This document shows positions 15,130 to 22,823 of a stretch of DNA of 64,000 bases, in pieces. The notes below the pieces were generated by a model that saw nothing but the letters and a program-made list of their open reading frames with translations, did not search any database and was not told the DNA's origin. This DNA comes from Opitutales bacterium (lineage in GTDB: Bacteria > Verrucomicrobiota > Verrucomicrobiia > Opitutales > Oceanipulchritudinaceae), in contig JAFIGG010000005.1 in the NCBI GenBank assembly GCA_020831485.1, positions 1 to 64,000 of the forward strand. The letters run 5' to 3'. Position 1 is the first letter of the stretch. The number at the start of each line of letters is the position of its first letter. Position numbers and translations under genes: made by a program.

Positions 15130-17148
15130 ATGAGCAATCATCTGCATGAGGGATATGTGTTGGGGGATTACCGGATCATCCGATTGCTGGGGGCCGGGGC
15201 GATGGGTGAAGTCTACGAGGCGGAGCAAAAACACCTCGGGCGTCACTATGCGGTAAAGGTTCTGCCGGCAGAGCATGGGGAGGATCCTTCTTTTCGCGAA
15301 CGCTTCCGCAGTGAGGCGCGATTGCTGGCTTCGCTGGAGCACCCGAATGTGGTTGGGATTCACAATGCGGGTGAAAGTGAGGGCCGATTCTTTCTGGTAA
15401 TGGAGTTGCTGGAACCTTTCAACGAGGCTCAAAAAGGCCCGCTGGAACTGCCTGCAGTTCAGCGGATGATCGGCCAGGTCCTTTCTGCCCTTACATACGC
15501 GCACCGCCAAGGGGTCATTCACAGGGATCTAAAACCCGCCAATTTGCTGCGTACCAGTGACGGTCAACTGAAGGTGGCTGACTTCGGTGTGGCCAAAGTG
15601 CTGGGGGAGTCCTTTGTGCAGTCAATTGTTCAGGAAACCATTCGGCGAACACGTATGAGCGATGCGGCAACGGTCGTGGAGGGTGCTTCGAACAGCGCCC
15701 CAGACTACGTCGGCACCCTGCAGTACATGGCCCCGGAGGTGCTCGATGGGCAGCCGGCGGATGCGCGCAGTGACTTATATGCTGTGGGCGTAATGGCATA
15801 TGAATGGCTGACTGGTCGCAAGCCGGTTGGCCGTTATAAGGACGCCAGCCGCCTGCTGCAGGGTCTCGATCCTGCCTGGGACGCTTGGTTGGACGCGATG
15901 ATGGCAGCGGAAGTTGAAGAGCGGATTGAGAATGCCGACGAGGCCTTGCGTCAGCTTTCGGCTTTGCCGCTTGCTGCTCCGGCATCGAGCGCGCCCATTG
16001 CCGCGCCCACAATCGCACCCACTACGCAAAAAGCGTCTGCGGTCAAAAGTCCGAAGCGGATAAAACCCAGCAAAGAGGAGCGTAAACAGATATCCAAGCG
16101 CGTTTCGCATCTGTATTGGCGGTCCCCATGGGCCTACATTGGAATCGCTTTCTCGCTGGTTGGATTGGTTTTGTTTTTCTCCTCGGGCCTTATGCTCGCT
16201 CTGGTACCTGTCTACATTGGCTTGACAGTGGGCTTTATCTCGCAGTTGCGCTTTCAGTCGATGGCCAAGGCGGAATGGCGCGCCAGCCTGCCCGAGGATT
16301 TCAAGCTCGAATCGACTCCCACCGTTAAACGGGAACCCACAAAAGGACGAAGCTTGTTGCGGTTTGTGGGCGTGGTCGCGGTTGTGGGCTTGTTGGTATT
16401 CGGGGTCTACTATTATTGGGCAGATACGAACAGCTATTTGAGTGATCCTCCCGACAGTAATAGCTATTTTTCCAGCGAAGCCGAGGAGCCCCAGCCGCAA
16501 CCTGAAATTGAAGCAGAGGTCATGGAGGAAATTAGCGAGTCAGCCGAAGCCCTTTTCTGGGAGGGCGCCACGCATCGTTACTGGTATGAAAATCTGGAGA
16601 CTGCAGCCGATTATTTTCGGGAGGCTGCCTCGCAGGGGCACTATTTGGCAAGGGCCGAACTTGCCCTTGTTATTGCTTACCTGGAGTCAGGCAAAGAGGA
16701 ACCGGACTACACGGAGGCCTACCATCTGGCGGAGGCAAATCTGGCGAAGATTGAAACTCAGGCCGCTCTTGGATCTGTACATGACCAAGTGGTTTTGTCG
16801 CAGCTTTATGGTCTATTTCTGATAGATATCGACGACTACGCTGCTTACAATCTGACCGTCGACTGGGCAGTGGAGGCTGCGGGGAATGGTTACTATCTTG
16901 GGGAATTTCTGCTGGGAAACTACTACTTTACGGACACCTTCCTCGAAAGGGATTTCGATGAGTCTTTCCGATGGTATTTGAAGGCAGCCAACAAGGGTCA
17001 CACTTATTCACAAATGAGTATCGGTGTCTTTTACGAGTATGGTTTTGGTGTCGAGGTGGACATCGATGAGGCCAAACGCTGGTACCAGCGCGCTGCAGAC
17101 CAAGGTTACACTCGCGCTGCAGACCACCTCGCGGCGATGCAGGACTAG
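15130..17148 (+). CDS. Membrane Ser/Thr protein kinase with C-terminal Sel1 repeats
   Basis: 672 residues. A Hanks-type kinase domain covers about 14-275: glycine loop GAGAMGEVYE (21-30), Lys43 in AVKV, HRDLKPAN from 131, DFG at 151-153 and APE at 201-203, so it should be active. Pro/Ala-rich linker, then two hydrophobic stretches (about 334-370) and a third (about 409-430) that anchor it. The distal part (about 480-672) holds Sel1-type repeats such as ESFRWYLKAANKGHTYSQMS and EAKRWYQRAADQGYTRAADH. The repeats probably bind partner proteins; their side of the membrane depends on the number of helices. GAGG ends 5 bases before the ATG. It is divergent from infC. Confidence 0.88.
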   Translation: MSNHLHEGYVLGDYRIIRLLGAGAMGEVYEAEQKHLGRHYAVKVLPAEHGEDPSFRERFRSEARLLASLEHPNVVGIHNAGESEGRFFLVMELLEPFNEAQKGPLELPAVQRMIGQVLSALTYAHRQGVIHRDLKPANLLRTSDGQLKVADFGVAKVLGESFVQSIVQETIRRTRMSDAATVVEGASNSAPDYVGTLQYMAPEVLDGQPADARSDLYAVGVMAYEWLTGRKPVGRYKDASRLLQGLDPAWDAWLDAMMAAEVEERIENADEALRQLSALPLAAPASSAPIAAPTIAPTTQKASAVKSPKRIKPSKEERKQISKRVSHLYWRSPWAYIGIAFSLVGLVLFFSSGLMLALVPVYIGLTVGFISQLRFQSMAKAEWRASLPEDFKLESTPTVKREPTKGRSLLRFVGVVAVVGLLVFGVYYYWADTNSYLSDPPDSNSYFSSEAEEPQPQPEIEAEVMEEISESAEALFWEGATHRYWYENLETAADYFREAASQGHYLARAELALVIAYLESGKEEPDYTEAYHLAEANLAKIETQAALGSVHDQVVLSQLYGLFLIDIDDYAAYNLTVDWAVEAAGNGYYLGEFLLGNYYFTDTFLERDFDESFRWYLKAANKGHTYSQMSIGVFYEYGFGVEVDIDEAKRWYQRAADQGYTRAADHLAAMQD

Positions 17149-17163
17149 TGGTCGCACCACTAG
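17145..17163. terminator. Bidirectional hairpin between convergent genes
   Basis: Perfect 8-bp stem, arms CTAGTGGT and ACCACTAG with loop CGC. It includes the TAG stop of the kinase gene and ends 4 bases before the stop of the converging pilus-cluster gene. There is no long T run. A similar string (ggggtcgcaccactta) occurs near 53240, so this may be another dispersed element used as a terminator. Confidence 0.5.
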
Positions 17164-17166
17164 GCC

Positions 17167-18942
17167 TTACCAATTTTTGCGGGCAAAATCGGCGACTCCG
17201 TAGATGATGAATGGATTTGCCGGGTCTGCAAAGATATCACCGTAGATCGTTGCATAAGCACCGATACCATAGTAATCGGAGGGGAAAGACAGATCCCCGG
17301 GAGTTAGAATGGTTCCGAACCACTCTCGTATGCTATTGTGCGTTGTAATGGTGAAGTTGCCGTGGATTTCCCAATAGACCCTGCGGGCAAATTCTTTTGC
17401 GGTTTCATAGTCAAGGTTTGAAATCCGGGTATAATTGATCCCATCTGTGGAAATCTCGACGGCCCCGGAAAATCTTACGTTTTCTTCGACGAAGACGCTG
17501 ATGAGCCCCGGTCCGGACAGGTCCAATCGCAGGGTCTGTCCCCATCGGGCTCCATCAATAGAGCGAAAGACATAACAGCCTGGTTGATCGATATGATCGC
17601 ATTGAGCCGCGGTCAGCGTCAAGGTTGTGGCACCGCCAATGAATAGATCGCCATAGATGCCCGGCGATAGCGTTACATTGCTGCTTTGTGGGATGGAAAT
17701 TGAATCACTGCTTGGTGAGAAATCCTGGAGTTTTGGGTCCGGGGGAAGCGGCGGACAACCTTCGGGTAGCTGTGGAAACCAGGGTGCCTTGCGTGGGGGA
17801 ATTGGCTGAAATACGGAATCCGGATGGAGGTGATTGGTGTTTCCGCCTGCATACGAATGCCCCTGGATATCATTGGCAGAAGGACCCCAGCCGCTGTCTA
17901 TTTCTAGCTTCTGGCCGGCATGGATTTCACCTGCAACGGTCGTTGGGCCCTGTAAGAAAACATTACCTGCAGTGAAAATATCGCCGCCTATTCGAGTTCC
18001 GACCACCAGCAGCTTACCATGAGCATGGACTTCCCCCCCGATCAGAGTATTGCTGGAAGCTGTCAGCACGTCCGCCCCGGAAAAAATTGAACCTCCAACT
18101 TGTCCGCTCGAAGAAAGGGAAACCACACCGCCCGCATGAACATTGCCGTCGACTCGACTGTGTTCCCGGATAATGACATCCCCGGTTGCATATAGATCGC
18201 CGAATATGAATGTGTAGGATTCCATCAGAACATCCCCAAAAACATAGGCATTGCCGGCAATAGAAGTTCCGGCAGAGCGCATGGTAAGGTCGCCATCCAG
18301 AGTGCAGACATAGCCGAGTACTTTGGCAGAGCTCTCCATTAGGATATTGCCCTCAGAGACAAGATTACCAGTGATTTCGATGGCGGATGCGGACAGTCGA
18401 ATGGATGTGCCAAAAACCGATCCGTCAACCTTGGATCCGGATGGGAAATTGATCGTTCCTCCGCTAATGACGTAATCGGATCGATTGAGACCTGTCCCAC
18501 TGGGAGGGGCTGCTTGAGGGCATCCGGGGACAGGGGCGAGGGCTTCTGCATGGGACTCCAGGCGTGAACCCGGACGAATCGTTGCGGTCGATCGCAGCCA
18601 AAGCCCTCCGAGATGATTGATGAGGGAAACTTCAACTTGTTCGCCAGGTTCGTATTGAATGGTAATTGTGTCGCCGGGATCCAATAATCGACTGCCGATT
18701 GAGCAGTAATGCCATTCGCCGTGTCTCAACCCGGATTCTGCCAGCAGTTGTGCGCGATTGGATGCAGTGCTCACGAGGTCTGTATCTGTGGAACTTATGC
18801 TGAGCGATATGACGGTAACGGACAAAACCCCTGTCACCAGCAGAACAGCTATGAGATAAAGCAGAGCAGACCCACTGCGTGCCTTGCAGGGAAAGGTCGC
18901 CGTGGATGCCGTACAAAAAGAACACTTTGTTTGAAAGTTCAT
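17167..18942 (-). CDS. PilX-like N-terminus fused to bactofilin-like beta-helix protein
   Basis: 591 residues, last gene of the pilus operon. An N-terminal hydrophobic helix (SGSALLYLIAVLLVTGVLSV, about 23-42) and LLAESGLRHG (about 67-76) resemble PilX-type pilus assembly proteins. From about 150 to 345 the chain becomes short repeats of the form hxGxhxxxGxVxh (KVDGSVFG, IAGNAYVFGDV, RVDGNVHAGG, IGGDIFTAGNVF), as in bactofilins and other polymer-forming right-handed beta-helices. A further beta-rich domain (about 400-591) contains GTILTPG and GDIFA. Its ATG overlaps the previous stop (ATGA). It probably forms a large surface or pilus-tip component; no enzymatic motif is visible. The exact role is unknown. 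Confidence 0.7.
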   Translation of the reverse strand: MNFQTKCSFCTASTATFPCKARSGSALLYLIAVLLVTGVLSVTVISLSISSTDTDLVSTASNRAQLLAESGLRHGEWHYCSIGSRLLDPGDTITIQYEPGEQVEVSLINHLGGLWLRSTATIRPGSRLESHAEALAPVPGCPQAAPPSGTGLNRSDYVISGGTINFPSGSKVDGSVFGTSIRLSASAIEITGNLVSEGNILMESSAKVLGYVCTLDGDLTMRSAGTSIAGNAYVFGDVLMESYTFIFGDLYATGDVIIREHSRVDGNVHAGGVVSLSSSGQVGGSIFSGADVLTASSNTLIGGEVHAHGKLLVVGTRIGGDIFTAGNVFLQGPTTVAGEIHAGQKLEIDSGWGPSANDIQGHSYAGGNTNHLHPDSVFQPIPPRKAPWFPQLPEGCPPLPPDPKLQDFSPSSDSISIPQSSNVTLSPGIYGDLFIGGATTLTLTAAQCDHIDQPGCYVFRSIDGARWGQTLRLDLSGPGLISVFVEENVRFSGAVEISTDGINYTRISNLDYETAKEFARRVYWEIHGNFTITTHNSIREWFGTILTPGDLSFPSDYYGIGAYATIYGDIFADPANPFIIYGVADFARKNW

Positions 18943-19385
18943 CGGGGGTAGATACGTGTATGAAGAGTATTCATTGTAGTGCCTGTCTGTAGTTTTACTT
19001 CAATCGAATCGGATGTTGTTGTTTCGCTGACGGCGAAAAATCTTACCCGATCTATCAAAGTATACCCGTTCAGGCGCAGGTCACCACCAGGCTCGCCTTG
19101 CCAGGATAAGGAATTGACCCCGGATGCTATGCGCCCGGGATGGATCGAAACCCATTCGATACGACGATCTTCGTCCGTTATCTGTATACTGCTCCAGTTC
19201 GCTGATGTCAGTTCCTTGACGATCCTTGAAAGGGCAATGTCGGCTTTTTGATTATCTGCAGCTGCATTCCTTTCCAAGCCGTAGCGTTGGACTGAGGTGC
19301 CAAGCATCAGACCGACGATCGCAGAAACAATACCAAGCAGCACGAGCGAGGCAATAACTTCGATGAGTGTGAATCCACGTTTCAT
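18939..19385 (-). CDS. Minor pseudopilin, PilW-like
   Basis: 148 residues. The type III signal peptide is very short: MKRG/FTLIEVIASLVLLG, with cleavage after Gly4 and the key Glu at +5. One hydrophobic helix is followed by a small beta domain (VSIHPGRIASGVNSLSWQGE). Prepilin peptidase should process it before assembly. It is translationally coupled at both ends: ATGA with the previous gene (stop at 19382) and with the beta-helix gene (ATG at 18942). Its position suggests a PilW- or GspJ-type minor pilin. Confidence 0.8.
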   Translation of the reverse strand: MKRGFTLIEVIASLVLLGIVSAIVGLMLGTSVQRYGLERNAAADNQKADIALSRIVKELTSANWSSIQITDEDRRIEWVSIHPGRIASGVNSLSWQGEPGGDLRLNGYTLIDRVRFFAVSETTTSDSIEVKLQTGTTMNTLHTRIYPR

Positions 19386-19807
19386 TCTTCTGTAGAGCCT
19401 GAAATATAGAAATTGTAGTGAAGTCCCGTGTTTACATCCTCAAGAGTGACGCGGAGGTGGTTGGGAGGAGTCGATTCGGGGATTGCATTGTATTGAGCGA
19501 ACCCAAATTCATTGTATTCAATCCATTCGAAGCTCAAAGTATAGTTGGGCTTTGAATCGTATCGGCTTGCAATCTGGTCAGGCACGGTGGAATCCAGCTG
19601 GTTGCTGAAGTCAGCCATTATCTGCACGGCTTCAGATCGGAGTCCGTAGATTGAGAGCAGTCGATTGGATCCCTCCACGGTTGCCCGTAGTCCGGAAATC
19701 CATATTGGTAACAGTAGAACTGCAACCACTGATAGAATAAGCAAAGTCGCAATAATTTCCATCAGGGTAAATCCATTGCGTGATTCAAGTTTTACCGATC
19801 CGTTCAT
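19382..19807 (-). CDS. Minor pseudopilin, PilV/GspI-like
   Basis: 141 residues from ATG 19807, whose first bases overlap the previous stop (ATGA); an in-frame ATG at 19816 is an alternative. The prepilin motif is RNG/FTLMEIIATLLILS, with the +5 Glu present. The C-terminal part is beta-rich and has no cysteine pair. The frame is open much further upstream, but that part lies antiparallel in frame over the preceding pseudopilin and is rejected. Likely one of the tip minor pilins. Confidence 0.78.
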   Translation of the reverse strand: MNGSVKLESRNGFTLMEIIATLLILSVVAVLLLPIWISGLRATVEGSNRLLSIYGLRSEAVQIMADFSNQLDSTVPDQIASRYDSKPNYTLSFEWIEYNEFGFAQYNAIPESTPPNHLRVTLEDVNTGLHYNFYISGSTEE

Positions 19808-20286
19808 CGGATCCATCCGGTTTCTTGTGTGATCACAAGGTTCTGGCTTTTGCTTCCCTGTTGCAGAGTGACAACGACGCTTTGAGTGGCTCCGGAAGGT
19901 CGACCCCACTGATCGAATTCTACGGTTAATTCGGATGCCTGGATGCCGCCCTTGAAAGTACGGGCATTTTCTTTTGATCCGGGGATACGGATGGCTGTAT
20001 TTTCGGGATTCTCTATTCGGTATTCCCGGCCGTTGTTGAAAATCACCAGACGCCATGGCCTGATATCGGCAAGTGCCCTGGCTTGAGTGTAACGCAGATG
20101 GGAAGCGAAGATATCTGCTTCCGTTGAAAGGTCATTGTTTGAGCGGTTGAAGCTCGCAAAACCGATGGCGGAAAGAATGCCGAGCAGGGCCAGGACCGCG
20201 ACGGCTTCGATCAGTGTAAATCCCTTACAGCTGCTGAAAAGCTTCGGTGCCAGTTGGCGTTTCCGAACCTGTAACAAAGGGGCCAT
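19804..20286 (-). CDS. GspH/FimT-like minor pseudopilin
   Basis: 160 residues. A leader of about 20 residues with several basic residues leads to CKG/FTLIEAVAVLALLGILS, with Glu at +5. The globular part has FASHLRYTQARALADIRPWR and VEFDQWGRPSGATQSVVV, the pattern of GspH/FimT (family DxxGRP-like turn). ATG 20286 avoids the 20-base overlap that a TTG at 20310 would make with the FmdB-like gene. It begins the run of minor pilins. Confidence 0.85.
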   Translation of the reverse strand: MAPLLQVRKRQLAPKLFSSCKGFTLIEAVAVLALLGILSAIGFASFNRSNNDLSTEADIFASHLRYTQARALADIRPWRLVIFNNGREYRIENPENTAIRIPGSKENARTFKGGIQASELTVEFDQWGRPSGATQSVVVTLQQGSKSQNLVITQETGWIR

Positions 20287-20290
20287 CGGC

Positions 20291-20599
20291 TCATTTGTAA
20301 GGGTTGTCAAAGGAGACCGGCCCGCCCTTTCCTGTTACCCGGTGATAACGTCCTGTTTGTTTATCCCGTTCATATTTGGTGAAGCCGGATCGCTCCAGCG
20401 TTTCGTTTGCCTGCAATTGTTTTTCGCTGCCGGGCGTATGGCAGGAAGAAACGTAAGGAGCCTGGATGACACGCCGCACCGGTAGATCCGAATTCTTGGG
20501 ATGATGTGTCAACGGCGCCTCATTTATGGATTGGCACAGCTCAAAACGATGGCGATGGCAATCGATCGGGTTGAGGGTTTCATAAACGTATACTGGCAT
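20291..20599 (-). CDS. FmdB-type small protein with degenerate zinc ribbon
   Basis: 102 residues. The N-terminus follows the FmdB/CxxC_CxxC_SSSS zinc-ribbon plan (MPVYVYETL..., HRFELCQSINEAPLTHHPKN, LPVRRVIQAPYVS), but the CxxC pairs are lost. The first pair reads CHRH and the second reads HHPK. FmdB-type domains occur as small putative regulators; cysteine-poor variants are known in related phyla. The rest is polar, with GSEKQLQANETLERSGFTKY. It sits inside the pilus operon just before the FimT-like gene, 4 bases apart, so it is likely co-expressed. Whether it still binds metal is doubtful. Confidence 0.65.
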   Translation of the reverse strand: MPVYVYETLNPIDCHRHRFELCQSINEAPLTHHPKNSDLPVRRVIQAPYVSSCHTPGSEKQLQANETLERSGFTKYERDKQTGRYHRVTGKGGPVSFDNPYK

Positions 20600-20635
20600 A
20601 CAGGTGAAGTGGTTCAGGTTGGAATCTAATCGAAT

Positions 20636-21517
20636 TCAGGCACTGCCGAGAGCGTGCTTCAGGTCGTGTGATCGCTTTGAACAATTGTCCTTTCTGTACT
20701 GAGGATCCCAAATCAAGTGATCTGCTTCGAATGCGCCGGGTTCACTTGGCATCAATTGCAACTTCTTCTTCAATGCCAATGGGTATTCACCTGCGGTTTC
20801 GGCCTTGCTGAAAAATTCCTTGAGCATTTGTTCGCGTTCTTCGTCCCAGGACTTCTTGCTGTCTTTTACCTCGGCAGCCTTCGTTCGTGTCATTTCTATC
20901 CGTTCGAGGAGGGACTCCATCTGACTGCGTAGGGACTGTAGTTGATCCATGCTGTGAGCATTCGCTGTTCCATTGCCTTCGGCTGTGCCAATGGATCCGG
21001 GAATACTGACAGTGCCACCGGACTTCATCATTGAACGGGCAATTGCTATGCTTTGTGGGACTGTAGACAGGGTTCCCTTACCGGTTTGCTGAAAGAGTTG
21101 GTTTAAACGAAGTTCAAGGAAATCGAAATCGAGAGGGAAGGAATGGGCATCAAAGGTCTTCAATCGCATCAATGTCATAACCTCCTCAATTTCCAGATCA
21201 GGGCGAAAATAGATCAGGTGGGCTTGACTGTTTGTTGCCCGAATTTGGCGAGCCTGCTTCAAGCCCTGTTCCCTGTCTTCCGCAAGCAATGCGATGACAT
21301 CAAAGCTTGTTTGGATAAGTGCCTGACGCGCTTCGTCGATCGAAAAAACCTCACAAGTTAGACGTCCAGGCCCGGCAAACAATGCACTGATTGCTTTCAA
21401 TGTCGTTGAGGCCGGACCTACAATTAAGACTTTAACTTCACCCAGCTGGGATTGTGAAGTAGTGTCGGTGGCTTGGCCGTTGCTTGGCTGGGGGGCTGGC
21501 GAGTGGACTGTATTCAT
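20636..21517 (-). CDS. Degenerate receiver-domain-like protein in pilus operon
   Basis: 293 residues, cytoplasmic by composition. Residues about 27-135 follow a response-regulator fold order (KVLIVGPASTTLKAISALF, FDVIALLAED, AHLIYFRPDLEIEEVMTLMR, DAHSFPLDFDFLELRLNQLF). The acidic pair of strand 1 is missing, so normal phosphorylation is unlikely. A helical, charged C-terminal half follows (SMDQLQSLRSQMESLLERI, a likely coiled coil at about 190-240). It lies between the PilC-like platform gene and the FmdB-like gene. No close family is recognised. It may be an adaptor between the pilus motor and regulation; this is inference. Confidence 0.55.
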   Translation of the reverse strand: MNTVHSPAPQPSNGQATDTTSQSQLGEVKVLIVGPASTTLKAISALFAGPGRLTCEVFSIDEARQALIQTSFDVIALLAEDREQGLKQARQIRATNSQAHLIYFRPDLEIEEVMTLMRLKTFDAHSFPLDFDFLELRLNQLFQQTGKGTLSTVPQSIAIARSMMKSGGTVSIPGSIGTAEGNGTANAHSMDQLQSLRSQMESLLERIEMTRTKAAEVKDSKKSWDEEREQMLKEFFSKAETAGEYPLALKKKLQLMPSEPGAFEADHLIWDPQYRKDNCSKRSHDLKHALGSA

Positions 21518-21545
21518 TGTTCGGATTGGGTTAAATGTTGAAATT

Positions 21546-22799
21546 CTATTGTTGAGCCATCTGGCTCAATTCCCACATGGGCATGTATATGGCCAGGGCA
21601 AAAAAAGCTACGATGCCGGTTAAGGTTACGATCAGAATGGGACCAATTGCGTCGGTCATCTTTTTGATCGTCATATTGACCTCTGTATCATAGTGATCAG
21701 AAACTTCTCTAAGCATCTCGTCGAGGCGTCCGGTCTCCTCTCCAATGGCGATCATATTCACGAAGAGGGGAGGGAAGTAGCGGCCCCTTCTAAGCGGTCC
21801 GGAAATGCCCTGGCCGCTCTTCAAGGACTCCTGAATCTGTTCGAATTCGGCTGCGATGGCTGAGTTTCCGATAATATTACGCAGGATCCCAAGCGTTTCC
21901 AGGATCATGACACCATTGGCTTGAAGGATCGCAAATACACTCGCAAAGCGCGACATGGAAGCCTTGATCATTACTTCCCTGATGATCGGCATGCCGAGGA
22001 TGAGCCGGTCTATTTGCAGTCGGGTACCTGCGTTTTTCCAGGCCCAGCGGACGCCAAAAACGAGCATGATGACAGCAGCCACGAGCAGAACGGAATAGTC
22101 CACCATAAAGTTGCTCAACGCGATGCACATCCGGGTCGGAAGTGGAAGCACCAGATCCGAACCTTCAAAGAATCCGACAAAGCGGGGGATGACAAATGAA
22201 AGCATGATGACAAATGTCACCACGAGGGCAAAAACAACCATCATCGGGTAGCGCATGGCTGTGTTGATCTCACTTTTAATCTTCGCTTCGTGTTCGATCA
22301 GATAAAGGAGTCGGTCAAGGACTTTGGGTAGAGCCCCGCTCAATTCACCAGCCTGGACAACGCTGCGGTAGAGCATCGAGAAAACCTTCGGATGGCTGGC
22401 CATAGCCTTTGACAGGCTGCTGCCGGCCTTGATTTCTTCGACTACCTTACCTACCACTTTGCGGAAGAACTGGTCCGTCGTCTGGTTGTGAATAATTTCC
22501 AGTGCTTGCGTAATCGGTATGCCCACTTTCACCATCGTAGCCATTTGCTTGGTGAACAGGAGGAGATCACGGGTGGATATTGACTTTTTTGAGATCAGTC
22601 TTGCTATCAGCGAGGAATTGTCGGCGCTTGTCGCAGGTTCTTTGGCGTTGCTGGATCTGTTATGGCTTTGTTTAACTTCAACCGGTGCCAAGCCCTGTTT
22701 TGCCAGGCGTTCGTTTAATTCATCCTGGGAATGGGCATGCAGGCTGCCTTTTATGAGCTTCCCGTTTGAATCAATGGCTTTGTAGTTGAAGTTTGGCAT
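21546..22799 (-). CDS. pilC: Type IV pilus/T2SS inner-membrane platform protein (PilC/GspF)
   Basis: 417 residues from ATG 22799 (MPNFNYKAIDSNGKLIKGSL is the standard GspF start). A GTG at 22823 would add eight residues. Two T2SSF domains repeat the LLLFTKQMATMVKVGIPITQAL and MSRFASVFAILQANGVMILETL pattern, each followed by membrane segments. The C-terminus has DAIGPILIVTLTGIVAFFALAIYMPMW. It anchors the assembly ATPase under the pilus. The PilB gene ends directly upstream. Confidence 0.93.
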   Translation of the reverse strand: MPNFNYKAIDSNGKLIKGSLHAHSQDELNERLAKQGLAPVEVKQSHNRSSNAKEPATSADNSSLIARLISKKSISTRDLLLFTKQMATMVKVGIPITQALEIIHNQTTDQFFRKVVGKVVEEIKAGSSLSKAMASHPKVFSMLYRSVVQAGELSGALPKVLDRLLYLIEHEAKIKSEINTAMRYPMMVVFALVVTFVIMLSFVIPRFVGFFEGSDLVLPLPTRMCIALSNFMVDYSVLLVAAVIMLVFGVRWAWKNAGTRLQIDRLILGMPIIREVMIKASMSRFASVFAILQANGVMILETLGILRNIIGNSAIAAEFEQIQESLKSGQGISGPLRRGRYFPPLFVNMIAIGEETGRLDEMLREVSDHYDTEVNMTIKKMTDAIGPILIVTLTGIVAFFALAIYMPMWELSQMAQQ

Positions 22800-22823
22800 T
22801 TCTAGTTTCGGCTGTGAGGGCAC

